Positions 35,714 to 45,092 of a stretch of 64,000 nt of DNA are shown here, piece by piece. How positions within the stretch are numbered: position 1 is the first letter of the stretch; every line of letters begins with the position of its first letter. This stretch comes from Bacteroidales bacterium (GTDB lineage Bacteria > Bacteroidota > Bacteroidia > Bacteroidales > Paludibacteraceae), in the NCBI GenBank assembly GCA_015061145.1, contig SUXD01000006.1, positions 36,932 to 100,931 on the forward strand, written 5' to 3'. The position numbers were made by a program, and so were the translations under genes. The notes under the pieces were generated by a model. That model was given only the letters and a program-made list of their open reading frames with translations. It did no database searches and was not told the origin of the DNA.

Positions 35714-38700
35714 CTATTTTTCTTTAATGAAAATCGTATGATACATTTTGCCGTTTGTCGTTTTCACTTTAAGTATATATGTGCCTTGTGCCATTGTCGA
35801 AACATTGATGTCGTTGCCGTTGTTCTGTGCGATTCTCAATGCTCCGTTGATGTCGTAAACTAAAGCCTCAGCCACTTTTTCAGCGTTTGTAATATGAATT
35901 ACATCAATAGCTGGATTCGGATATACGATCAGATCAAATTGCTCAGCGTCAGCATCATCGATTCCTGTTGTTGAAGACAAGGTTACATTTATCCATTCTG
36001 ACTTTTTCTCTTCAGAACCGCGGTAAGCTGTAACAATGTAGCTGTACATGCTTGCAGTGCCTTTGGTGTCAATTACAACCTCTTCAAAAAGTTTGTTACC
36101 CATATCCTTCTTGTCATAATCGCCAACAATGTCGCCTTCGCCATCTTCTACAGTCAGATAATAGCCTTCGGCGTTCTCTGCTGCGTTCCAGTTGGCAACA
36201 AAAGAGCTGCTGGTGATGTCGCTTGCTTCGGTTGCTTCAATATCGCCCAATTCAACGACAGGTGTGCTCACGGTAATGTTTTGTGTGCCAGAAGTCATCG
36301 GATAGTTTGTAGTGCGGACACGTATCTTGTAATTGCCGTCAGCAATGTTGAACGGAAGTTTGCCCATAAATGTGCCGCCAAAATCGGTAGTGATTTGGTC
36401 GAGAACAATCGGGGATGAGAATGAACCGTTTGCGTCCGAGAGTTCTAGATATGCCACATTGGCAGCCGCATCCAGGTTGTATGGCGACATTGTTCCAGTA
36501 ATGCTGAAATTCAATGTGATGGCATCGCCTGCCTGATACTGCGTATTGTTCAAATTGTTAACTGTCAATGTCGGTTTGTAAATCATCAGAATGTCATCTA
36601 CGTATAGTTTGTCATTTGTATCGCCTTTTCCTGCATTCTCATTCGTATTGAATGTAATCAGCATATAACGCGGGTCTGTGGATGTACCTTTCGAAAACGG
36701 AACAGTTTTACGTACCCAATTTGAGTTACTTTCTGATATCTTGCCAGATGCGGTAGCAACTACATACGGAGAATATGTGCCGCTATTGCTGCTTGTAATA
36801 GGGTCGCGCATGTCAATGTTTCCATGAAGAACAGCATTTACTGTTCCGTCTCCATCTCCAGAAGTTCCCGATTCAAATTTTACCCAGAATGTCAGAGAGT
36901 CTGGTGTCATAGTAAATGGGGCGTTGAATCCGTTGCTGTTGCGGTCTGTGTAGTTGTAATTGCCCGAGAAATCATCAGCAGTCATGCTGCCCATGTTTAT
37001 TCTTCCTGTTGTGAGATTACCATTTGCCATGATTTTTAAGAACGCTTTTCTAGTATTGATGACAACGCTGGCGCTACCTTTTGTTCCAGGACGCTTTACA
37101 CTTGTGGATTTGTTCATTTGTGAAGCCCCCATGTTTGCGTAAGATCCTGTTGCAGTCTTAAATCCATTCCATCCGATAGGTTCTGCATTCTCAGAAGTTG
37201 AACTTTCCCACAATTCAAAGTCTGGATTCGGCAATTGCGAACCATAGTAGTCGCCTTTGGTGGCGAAGCTTACTGTTTTCGTATATTCTTTGCCGTCAAT
37301 GAGTGCAGTTACGGTAGCAGAATATCCAGATGATTTGTTCAATCCGGTAATTGTGCATGATGTAGCATTGCCGCTCAAAGTCTGTGTATTTCCGTTGCAT
37401 GTCACTTTTACAGAAGTTGGAGTGACATCGGTGTCGGAGATGACTATCCATTTCACGGTAGCGGTGGTCTTTTCGGCCGAAACGCTTGCATTGAATGTGA
37501 TTGAAGCTACAGCCTCCTCGTCGGTTGTTACGCTTATGACTTCCGAAGCGTCAGCATCAATGCCGTTTTCTGTAGCAATTACGGTGTAAGTGTATGCGGT
37601 AGCGGCATTCAGTCCGTCAATTACAACAGATGTGTTTCCTGCTTCCACTTCTTTTCTTGCTACGATGTTGTCGCCGTTCTTCACAATAACCGTATATGTA
37701 GCGTTGGCGCTCGATTTCACCCAATTAGCTTTGAATGAGTTGCTGCTAACTTCGGTAGCTGCTTTGCTCGAAGCTGCCTTAGGTCTCACTGTACCACTGA
37801 CATTCAAAGTCTTTGCTTCTGCATTTCTAGAATTAAATGTCAGAGTGGCTTCATAGTTGCCTGGAGTATCGCTTGTCAAACCAATGATAAGTTCTTCGTT
37901 CGCATTGATTTGTCCGTTAGAGATAATGAATGCTTCGTCTCCTTCTATGGTTACTTTTATCACGCCAAGCAGGTTTTCACCAGCAACAGTCATGGTCTGA
38001 TTTTGCGTTTTGTTCACAATTGTGTTGAATGCCGGAATAGCAGTAATGTCTGCTATCGCAGGTGCATTCACGGTTGTGACTGTAGCAGTAGCTGGTTCCG
38101 ATTCCAAATTGTTATCATCTGTTGCAATCAGTTCCAAGGTGTAGTTCGTGTTTGCTTCAAGGTTCGTGATTTCAAACGATGTCTCATTTCCGCGATAAAC
38201 TTCATTGTCGTTTACTTTCAATATATAGTTTGTAGCGCCTTCGGATGCGCTCCAGTATGCGATGCAAGAGCTGTTTGTCACATCATTTACACCGAATGCA
38301 GACGTTTTTCTTGGCGTTGCTGTTCCTGTAATATTGATGACAACATCTTCGGCTCCTTCTGATACCAATGTTACTTGTGCATTGAACACTCCAGTTGCTC
38401 TTGGCAAGAAAGTGATGTTGAACGAGCCGCCGTCTTTCGAGGTGATGACATCATTTAATCCAAAGTATTCGCTTCCTTCGATGGTCACATCTATATGATG
38501 ATCAAGAGCCGAAGGAGTAAGGTTGACGGTCTTGTTTTCCCAATCGTTTATCTGTAGATTGAAAGATTTTTCAAAATCAGTGTAAGCAATGACGGGTTTG
38601 CTGGTGCTGACGCTGATTTCGTTTGATGGGGCAGACCAAATGTCATTTATAATAGCATTTACGGTGTAAGTATATGCCGTTTCAGCCTCAAGACCGTTCA

Positions 38701-41700
38701 CTTTTATGTTGGTGTCTTTGGTATATTCGCCATAGGCTATTACATCGTCTTTCTTGACTTCTACATAGTAGGTCGCATTATCAGTTTCAATTCCGTTCCA
38801 ATTGGCAACGAAAGTTGTGCCTCTGATATCGCTTGCTTCTGTTGCAGTAGGAGCAGCAGGTTTGCAGATTCCTGTGAATTTGAAAGTTTTGCTTTCTGCG
38901 AATTCGCTCGAAATAATGATAGAGCCTTCATATTTGCCAATAATGTTAGGAGCGAAGGTCAATGTAAGTTCGCCGCTTTCCTGAAGTTCTGTCTTATTGA
39001 TGCTGAAGAATCCGCTTTCGTCTGCAAGTGTTACATCGATTTTGCTGACAATGTTTTCGCCAACAATATTCAGTGTAACGCTTTCCTGTTCGTTATTCAC
39101 TGCATTGAGGTTGTTCTCTCCTGAAATAGAGATAACCGGTGTTTCCAGTGAATTGACAGAAATAGTGTTCGATTTCTCCGAAACGAAAGAGTTGACTGTA
39201 GCGGTAACATAATAGTTGTATTGAACATTAGGAATCAATCCTTCTACAAGTGCAGATGTTTCGTTGCCTTCATATTTCACTTCGTCGTTTACATACAGCG
39301 TGTAAGTGGCGCCAGCGACAGCTTCCCAATTAGCCACGAATGATGTAGGCTGCAAGTCAGTCGCTTCGGTGGCAACAGGAGCTTCTGTGTTCGCTGTACC
39401 CGAAATGTTTATGGTTATAGTCGTTTCGCCAGATTTCAATGTGATTTCGCTCGAATATGTACCTACTGCAGTAGGAGCAAATACAATGTCGAAAGTACCG
39501 CCTTCGGCAGTTAGCGTGTTGTTTTCAATGCTGAAGAAATCTGAACCGCTTACAGTTGCTTGTATGTTTTCGGTAAGTTCAGCCGCAGTCACTTCTACAG
39601 TTTTGCTGTCGTTGCTTCCCCTTGTGGCGATAAATGAAGTGTTGAATTCTTTATAACTGATAGCAGCGCCGCCTGTAGTTGTTACTGTTATTGTATTCGA
39701 GTAGTCTGATGTCAATTCGTTTACAACAACTTTCACCGTATAGGTGTAAACCGTGCTTGATATTAAGTTTGTCACATTGTGTGATGTTTCATTTCCGTCA
39801 ACAGTGATGACATTTTCGTAATTGTTCGACAAAATTGTCAGAATATATGAAGATGCGTTTTCTATTGCTTCCCAGTTGGCTGTGAAAGAAACTCCGCTGA
39901 TATTTGTTGCCTCAGTAGCGACTGGTGTTTGCGGATTGGCAGTAGCATTGATGCTGACTGTTTTTTCTTCTGCCATGTCAGTAGTCAGTTTCAGTGTAGC
40001 GGTATACTTGCCGACAGTTGTAGGCGCAAAGGTCAGTGTGATGTCGCCGCTTTCTGTAATGGCGTTTTTGTCGATGCTGAAATATCCGCTTTCGTCGGTC
40101 AAGGCAATGGCAATGTTTTCAATTGCATTCTCGCTGCTGACATTGAAAGTCAGGGTAGCGGTTTCATTCACAATTGTAACGATTTCAGTTTCGCCTTCGA
40201 TACTGATGACTGGCGTTTTCAGCGTGTTTACATTAATAGTGTTTGAAACTTCAGATGTAAGTTCGTTAATAGTGGCTGTTACATAATAGGTGTATTCGGT
40301 ATTTGCAGTCAATCCTGTCAGTTCGAAAGAATTTTCTGTTCCGTTGTATTTTTCTTCATTGTTGACATACAATGTGAATGTTGCACCTTCCATGGCTTCC
40401 CAGTTCGCAGTGAAAGTTTCGCAACGAACATTTGTTGCTTCGGTAGCGACCGGTGTTTGTGGATTAGCAGTAGCATCGATGCTGACAGTCTTTTCTTCTG
40501 CCATGTCAGTAGTCAATTTCAGTGTGGCAGTAAATTTGCCTACAGTTGCAGGCGCAAAGGTCAGTGTGATGTCACCGCTTTCTGTGATTGCATTCTTGTC
40601 AATGCTGAAGTATCCGCTTTCGTTGTTAAGTGCAATGGCAATGTCTTCAATAGCATTCTCGCTGCTGACATTGAAAGTCAGGGTGGCGGTCTCATTCACA
40701 ATTGTAACGATTTCAGTTTCGCCTTCAATGTTGATGACTGGCGTTTTCAGCGTGTTTACTTCTATCGTGTTTGAAGGTTCTGTAACATATTCGCCTACAT
40801 TTGCTGTTACATAGTATGCGTATTGCGTGTTGGCGGTCAGTCCAGACAGATCAAAAGATGTTTCAGTACCGGTATATTTTTCTTCGCCATTCACATACAA
40901 GGTGTAAGCTGTAGCGTCAGCCACGCTTTCCCAATTTGCAGTGAATGTTTCGCAACGAATATTGGTTGCCTCGGTAGCTACAGGGGCTACAGGAGTTGCT
41001 GTGCCGGTAATTTCGATTTTTTGATCCTCTGCGTATTTCGATGAAATAGTGACTGTTGCTTTGTAAACGCCGACAGTTGTAGGCGCAAAGGTCAGCGTGA
41101 TGTTGCCGCTTTCAGTGATAGCGTTTTTATCAATGCTGAAGAAACCGCTTTCGTCGGTCAAGGCGATGGCAATGTCTTCCACCGCATTCTCGCTGCTGAC
41201 CGTCAATACAATTTCTTTCGAGAGATTGTAGGTGCAATTGATTTCTGTTTCACCCTCAATGTTAATAGTTGGGGTAGGAAGGGTATTCAATGTAATTGTA
41301 TTTGATTGCTCAGATACAAATCCGTCGATGGTGGCGATTACATAATAGCTGTATTCTGTATTTGCCTGCAGTTCGGTAAAGTCATATGAACTTTCTGTAC
41401 CGTTGTATTTTTCTTCTCCATTCAGGTAGAGTGTGTAAGTGGCATTTTCAACAGTTCCCCAATTTGCTGTGAATGTTTTGCATGCAATGTTTGTAGCAGT
41501 AGTAGCCACAGGTGTTGCGGGTATGGCTGTTCCGGTTACAGATATAGTCTTTTCTTCTGCGAGGTCTGACGAAATGGTTACAGTCGCAGTGTATTCTCCT
41601 ACAGTTGTAGGTGCGAAAGTCAAGATAATGTTTCCGCTTTCAGTGATTGTATTCTTGTCAATGCTGAAGAATCCGCTTTCGTCCGTGATGGTTGCTGCGA

Positions 41701-43381
41701 TGTCTTCTATCGTGTTTTCGCTGCTGACGGTCAATGTGATGTTGGCCTGTGCGTTGATGGCTGATTTTACAGTTTCATCTCCATTGATATTGATGACAGG
41801 AACGGGCAATGTGCTCAAATAAATCGTATTAGATATTTCTGAAGTGACATCGTTTATGGTTACTGTCACATAGTAATTGTAGGCGGTGTTTGGTTCAAGG
41901 CCTGTAAAGTCGTATGAATTTTCCGTACCGCTGTATTTCTTTTCTCCGTTCAGGTAGAGGGTGTAGGTTGCGTTTTCTACGGCCTCCCAGTTTGCAGTGA
42001 ATGTTTCACAGCGGATGTTTGTGGCTTCAGTAGCAATAGGCGCTACAGGGATAGCCACACCGCTAATAGCGATGTTGAGGTCAGCTGCACATTCAGAAGT
42101 GGCGATGATGATGTCGGTAAAACGGCCGATTGTGTTCGGTGCGAAGTTGATGGTCAAAGCACCGCTTTCGTTGATGGTAACAGGAGATACAGAGTATGGC
42201 TCGCCGCCTTGAAGTGCAATGTTTATGGCATCTACCAGATATTGCGAAGTGAGGTTGACAGAAGCTTCGGCAGAGTTGCCAAACACTACGCTGAAATCAA
42301 CGGCAGTCTTATCGCTGCTGATGAGTGGCGTCTGTGTTGTCACAGAAATGCTGTTCGAAGCGGTTGCGCTTTCGTATCCGCCGCCGATAGCCACTACACT
42401 GTAAGTGTAAGCCGTATAGCAATCCAAACCGGTTACATCGAATGTTGTTGCTGTCGTTTCGGTTGTGAATACACTCGTGCTTCCATTATAGACGGTAAGT
42501 CTGTATTTTTCAGCGCCCGCACTGGCATTCCAGTTGGCGGTGAATGATTTTGCTGCGATGTTGGTTGCGGCTGTCGCTGCTGGTGTGGCAGGACGAGCTG
42601 CTCCGGAAAGTGCAACCGTTACACTGGTAGCGCCGTCAGAAATGGTAACGGTGCCAGTATGGTCGCCAGCTGATTTAGGAACGAAAGAAATAGAAGTGGT
42701 TACACTTCCGTCCATGCACGATCCTGTGTTGGCTATAGGAGAGGATACACTAAAATGTTCGCTATTGCTTGTTATGGTCAGTTGCTTGTTTACATTACAG
42801 AATGCAACAGTGGCATTTTTTGATGAAGTTTCACCAACGGCAATAATATCGAACGAAAGCGATGTTGGGTTTACGGAAAGTTCTTTGGCGTGTTTGGTGA
42901 TAGTTACATTTTTAAAGTAGCCGGCAAAGTTTCCGCTCCAACAAAGTTTCACATATCTTGTCGTTTTTGATAAATTTTTATTGATATTGTTGTTGGTTCT
43001 GCTTGTACTGCTCCAGATCTGTGTCCAACTAGAATTGTCACTACTTTCTGACACATAAAATTCAGTATCTGTTGTAGCGCTGGAATTTGTGGCAGTGGAG
43101 AAAGTAATAGAGCCGGGAATGCAATTTAATTGAAATATAACATATTTGTCATCCCAATTGTATGCAGGAGCGGCAAATATGGATGTGCTAGTTCCTCCAA
43201 GTACAATACCGTTAGAATTATTCCAACTTGTGGTTCCGCCGCTGCCAACTTTGTTGTTAAAGTCTGTTTGTGTGATGGTGTGGTCACCATTGGAGATGTC
43301 CACTACACCAGCTGCATATGCATTTGCTCCTATGAAGAAAGCAAACGCCGTCAAATAAATTTTTCTGAATGTTTTTTTCAT
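35714..43381 (-). CDS. Giant T9SS-exported surface protein with alternating Fn3 and beta-sandwich modules (2555 aa)
   Basis: Signal peptide (MKKTFRKIYLTAFAFFIGANAYA) is followed by a discoidin-like jelly-roll region to about residue 165. About ten copies of a ~95-residue beta-sandwich (marked by LTFAPTTVGKYTATL) then alternate with ~80-residue Fn3 domains (marked by ATEATNIRCETFTANWE and SNTI). After a further Fn3-like domain comes a PCMD-like region (LPNPDFELWESST through YVDDILMIYKP) and one more Fn3. The last ~75 residues (IVYPNPAIDVIHI ... GTYILKVKTTNGK) are a T9SS type A sorting domain. The protein should cross the outer membrane through T9SS and be anchored on the surface or released. 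Adhesion is the usual guess for such proteins; no catalytic motif is seen. It has its own terminator, and a hairpin separates it from the lipoprotein gene upstream. Confidence 0.88.
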   Translation of the reverse strand: MKKTFRKIYLTAFAFFIGANAYAAGVVDISNGDHTITQTDFNNKVGSGGTTSWNNSNGIVLGGTSTSIFAAPAYNWDDKYVIFQLNCIPGSITFSTATNSSATTDTEFYVSESSDNSSWTQIWSSTSRTNNNINKNLSKTTRYVKLCWSGNFAGYFKNVTITKHAKELSVNPTSLSFDIIAVGETSSKNATVAFCNVNKQLTITSNSEHFSVSSPIANTGSCMDGSVTTSISFVPKSAGDHTGTVTISDGATSVTVALSGAARPATPAATAATNIAAKSFTANWNASAGAEKYRLTVYNGSTSVFTTETTATTFDVTGLDCYTAYTYSVVAIGGGYESATASNSISVTTQTPLISSDKTAVDFSVVFGNSAEASVNLTSQYLVDAINIALQGGEPYSVSPVTINESGALTINFAPNTIGRFTDIIIATSECAADLNIAISGVAIPVAPIATEATNIRCETFTANWEAVENATYTLYLNGEKKYSGTENSYDFTGLEPNTAYNYYVTVTINDVTSEISNTIYLSTLPVPVININGDETVKSAINAQANITLTVSSENTIEDIAATITDESGFFSIDKNTITESGNIILTFAPTTVGEYTATVTISSDLAEEKTISVTGTAIPATPVATTATNIACKTFTANWGTVENATYTLYLNGEEKYNGTESSYDFTELQANTEYSYYVIATIDGFVSEQSNTITLNTLPTPTINIEGETEINCTYNLSKEIVLTVSSENAVEDIAIALTDESGFFSIDKNAITESGNITLTFAPTTVGVYKATVTISSKYAEDQKIEITGTATPVAPVATEATNIRCETFTANWESVADATAYTLYVNGEEKYTGTETSFDLSGLTANTQYAYYVTANVGEYVTEPSNTIEVNTLKTPVINIEGETEIVTIVNETATLTFNVSSENAIEDIAIALNNESGYFSIDKNAITESGDITLTFAPATVGKFTATLKLTTDMAEEKTVSIDATANPQTPVATEATNVRCETFTANWEAMEGATFTLYVNNEEKYNGTENSFELTGLTANTEYTYYVTATINELTSEVSNTINVNTLKTPVISIEGETEIVTIVNETATLTFNVSSENAIENIAIALTDESGYFSIDKNAITESGDITLTFAPTTVGKYTATLKLTTDMAEEKTVSINATANPQTPVATEATNISGVSFTANWEAIENASSYILTILSNNYENVITVDGNETSHNVTNLISSTVYTYTVKVVVNELTSDYSNTITVTTTGGAAISYKEFNTSFIATRGSNDSKTVEVTAAELTENIQATVSGSDFFSIENNTLTAEGGTFDIVFAPTAVGTYSSEITLKSGETTITINISGTANTEAPVATEATDLQPTSFVANWEAVAGATYTLYVNDEVKYEGNETSALVEGLIPNVQYNYYVTATVNSFVSEKSNTISVNSLETPVISISGENNLNAVNNEQESVTLNIVGENIVSKIDVTLADESGFFSINKTELQESGELTLTFAPNIIGKYEGSIIISSEFAESKTFKFTGICKPAAPTATEASDIRGTTFVANWNGIETDNATYYVEVKKDDVIAYGEYTKDTNIKVNGLEAETAYTYTVNAIINDIWSAPSNEISVSTSKPVIAYTDFEKSFNLQINDWENKTVNLTPSALDHHIDVTIEGSEYFGLNDVITSKDGGSFNITFLPRATGVFNAQVTLVSEGAEDVVINITGTATPRKTSAFGVNDVTNSSCIAYWSASEGATNYILKVNDNEVYRGNETSFEITNLEANTNYTLELIATDDNNLESEPATATVTTVNAPAIADITAIPAFNTIVNKTQNQTMTVAGENLLGVIKVTIEGDEAFIISNGQINANEELIIGLTSDTPGNYEATLTFNSRNAEAKTLNVSGTVRPKAASSKAATEVSSNSFKANWVKSSANATYTVIVKNGDNIVARKEVEAGNTSVVIDGLNAATAYTYTVIATENGIDADASEVISVTTDEEAVASITFNASVSAEKTTATVKWIVISDTDVTPTSVKVTCNGNTQTLSGNATSCTITGLNKSSGYSATVTALIDGKEYTKTVSFATKGDYYGSQLPNPDFELWESSTSENAEPIGWNGFKTATGSYANMGASQMNKSTSVKRPGTKGSASVVINTRKAFLKIMANGNLTTGRINMGSMTADDFSGNYNYTDRNSNGFNAPFTMTPDSLTFWVKFESGTSGDGDGTVNAVLHGNIDMRDPITSSNSGTYSPYVVATASGKISESNSNWVRKTVPFSKGTSTDPRYMLITFNTNENAGKGDTNDKLYVDDILMIYKPTLTVNNLNNTQYQAGDAITLNFSITGTMSPYNLDAAANVAYLELSDANGSFSSPIVLDQITTDFGGTFMGKLPFNIADGNYKIRVRTTNYPMTSGTQNITVSTPVVELGDIEATEASDITSSSFVANWNAAENAEGYYLTVEDGEGDIVGDYDKKDMGNKLFEEVVIDTKGTASMYSYIVTAYRGSEEKKSEWINVTLSSTTGIDDADAEQFDLIVYPNPAIDVIHITNAEKVAEALVYDINGALRIAQNNGNDINVSTMAQGTYILKVKTTNGKMYHTIFIKEK
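40023..42137 (-). repeat. DNA-level tandem repeats of ~528 bp inside the giant gene
   Basis: The same sequence (plus strand GGCGCAAAGGTC or close variants) recurs at 40023, 40551, 41082, 41610 and, more diverged, 42138. The periods are 528, 531, 528 and 528 bp, equal to 176 or 177 codons, i.e. one beta-sandwich plus one Fn3. The stretches 39905-40225 and 40433-40753 are nearly identical. An earlier, more diverged anchor lies at 39474. The repeats are in frame, so recombination would add or remove whole modules. Confidence 0.88.
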
Positions 43382-43555
43382 ATTCGTAAGTGTTATTATT
43401 TCCGTGTTTAGTTTTATATATTGTAGAATATCACTTCTGTGTATTCCGTATTGTTTTCAAATTTAAGGTTGTTCAAATAAATGAACGGTGTACTTGTCTG
43501 TACTGTCTCGGTGTTTTTACCTCCAAAACACTCAAAAGTCTGTTGTTGTTTTAAG

Positions 43556-43607
43556 AAAAAGTGCAGATATGTCAGAGATATTTGTACCTCTGCATTCCGC
43601 ACTTTAT
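43556..43607 (-). terminator. Terminator-like hairpin between the calycin-like lipoprotein and the giant gene
   Basis: On the minus strand AAAGTGC (43605-43599) pairs with GCACTTT (43564-43558) and is followed by T-rich sequence. An inner CAGAG/CTCTG stem lies between the arms. It sits about 35-85 bp beyond the stop at 43642. The remainder of the 260-bp spacer (43382-43641) shows no clear gene; a TAAATTTG box on the minus strand at 43458-43465 may be the giant gene's -7 element. Confidence 0.5.
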
Positions 43608-43641
43608 GTTATGTGTAATACATGTTATGTGTATTCAAAAC

Positions 43642-44220
43642 TCAAATCTCGGTGATAGAAGAGTCGTATGTTACAACAACATCCATTTCTTCTCCTGCGT
43701 ATTCTTCAGTTTCTTTGTCGTAAAGCTTTACGAGTACATTGAGGGTAAGTACCCCATCTTTTGTGATGTAACAAGAATTTATAGAAACTTTTGTTTTTAC
43801 AATAAATCCAAATACAGAACTCATGTCCACTTCGGGTCCGTCAGATTCTCCGTCGGCAGTAAGTGTAGTGTTTCCTTCTGCGTCAGTAGTTGCAGTGAGG
43901 CTATTTACATCAATGTTGCCCACTTCAATGCCTAAAAAAGAAAAATTTTGGATGCTTAGAGTGTATTTGCCAGCATTTTTAGTGTCTTCAGCTACATCTA
44001 CAAATTGCAAAGAAGGGTAGTCGTTGCCAGAAAAGTTTACATTCAGTTTTCCTTTACCGTAAGTTTTTACAAAATCTGCAGTTTGATCTTCGCCTCCATC
44101 AGTTTGTTCTTGTTCATCCTTTTTTTTGTCGTCATCGTCATCGCTGCAGGATGAAAATGAGAAAGCGGCCAATGTGGCACAAAACGCCAACATAGCAAAG
44201 AATCTTTTGTTTGTTTTCAT
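43642..44220 (-). CDS. Calycin-like surface lipoprotein
   Basis: A 192-residue protein with a lipoprotein signal (MKTNKRFFAMLAFCATLAAF, cysteine in SSCS at ~25) and an acidic tract DDDDDKKKDE after the cysteine, as in surface-exported Bacteroidota lipoproteins. The mature part (YGKGKLNVNFSGNDYP, YTLSIQNFSFLGIEVGNI, VLTLNVLVKLYD) is beta-rich and resembles the calycin-like domain family of Bacteroidales. No ligand can be named. It lies between a beta-barrel gene and the giant T9SS protein gene, on the same strand. Confidence 0.75.
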   Translation of the reverse strand: MKTNKRFFAMLAFCATLAAFSFSSCSDDDDDKKKDEQEQTDGGEDQTADFVKTYGKGKLNVNFSGNDYPSLQFVDVAEDTKNAGKYTLSIQNFSFLGIEVGNIDVNSLTATTDAEGNTTLTADGESDGPEVDMSSVFGFIVKTKVSINSCYITKDGVLTLNVLVKLYDKETEEYAGEEMDVVVTYDSSITEI

Positions 44221-44246
44221 TTTTTCTTTTTTTTTTATGGTTAAAA

Positions 44247-45092
44247 TTAAAATAAATAAGCAATGCCAATCGTGCCGTAAATGGGGTACATGTCAAATTT
44301 TATCACTTCAAAGTCTTTCTTGAAAATGTCATTCAACCCCCATTGCAAGTCCAAAGCTACAGCCAAATGTTTCAAAACTTTCCAGTCTGCGCCAAATTGT
44401 ACACCAATATTCCATTTGCGTAAATCATTGGAAAAATCGTAATCGGCTGTGCTGACCGCAACATAATCTCCGGTCGGGTCTCCCTCTCTTAAATATCCGT
44501 CCATCGCTTTACCCGAAAAATCTTTTCCTAACAAATGAGAATAATATGGTCCGAGACGAAGTTTCCAGCGGTCGGTGACTTTGCATGTCACAAGGAGGGG
44601 AATAGATAAGTAGGAATTGTTTACCTTAGTGATGACATGTCCTGTAAAAGCTCCTTCAACCATGGTGCCGTCGCCCCCATCCATTCGCATGTTGTAATTT
44701 TTAACTTGTGCTTGGGTTTCCATTCCCTTTTGTTCCAAGCGAATGCCAAGTAATAATCCCCAATTACGATTTCGTTTGAAAGTTTTGTTTACATTGCCTT
44801 CTATGTAGAAATGCATTTTTGGTTTGAAACTTTCTATTTTTCGAATTTCAGCGGGAAGGGGCATGGGTGAAGTTCCGCCAATTTCATAACCTGCTCTAAG
44901 AGAGTATTCTACGCCTCGTCCAAGTGCTTTGAATGTATATGCTGTGCGCTCCAGTATGTGTCCCATGAATGTTTTGTCACCTTCGTTTTTCTCGAATTCT
45001 GTAACGCTGTCAGTATATTCAAAGTTTTGTGCTTGAGTATTTGATACAAAGCACAGTGCAATACAAAAAATAATATATTTTAATGCATTCAT
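44247..45092 (-). CDS. Outer membrane beta-barrel protein
   Basis: Signal peptide MNALKYIIFCIALCFVSNTQA, then a 260-residue mature region with repeated amphipathic strands (WGLLLGIRLEQKG, LSIPLLVTCKVTDRWKLRLG, KWNIGVQFGADWKVLKHLAV). It ends in MYPIYGTIGIAYLF with the terminal phenylalanine recognised by BamA. The pattern matches PorT-family-size porin-like barrels (10-12 strands). Its start overlaps the PCMD lipoprotein gene by 4 bp, so the two are translationally coupled and probably work together at the outer membrane. Function unknown. Confidence 0.8.
   Translation of the reverse strand: MNALKYIIFCIALCFVSNTQAQNFEYTDSVTEFEKNEGDKTFMGHILERTAYTFKALGRGVEYSLRAGYEIGGTSPMPLPAEIRKIESFKPKMHFYIEGNVNKTFKRNRNWGLLLGIRLEQKGMETQAQVKNYNMRMDGGDGTMVEGAFTGHVITKVNNSYLSIPLLVTCKVTDRWKLRLGPYYSHLLGKDFSGKAMDGYLREGDPTGDYVAVSTADYDFSNDLRKWNIGVQFGADWKVLKHLAVALDLQWGLNDIFKKDFEVIKFDMYPIYGTIGIAYLF

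Noticed and set aside
39474..42138. Regularly spaced repeats considered as a CRISPR array
   Set aside because: The period is about 528 bp, the repeats are coding and in frame, and the spacers are homologous to each other.
36333..43411. Many plus-strand open frames opposite the giant gene
   Set aside because: They are antisense shadows created by the repeated, stop-poor composition of the repeat modules; similar sequences recur at the 528-bp period.
43414..43602. 62-codon minus-strand open frame upstream of the giant gene
   Set aside because: It overlaps a terminator-like hairpin and shows no protein-like features.
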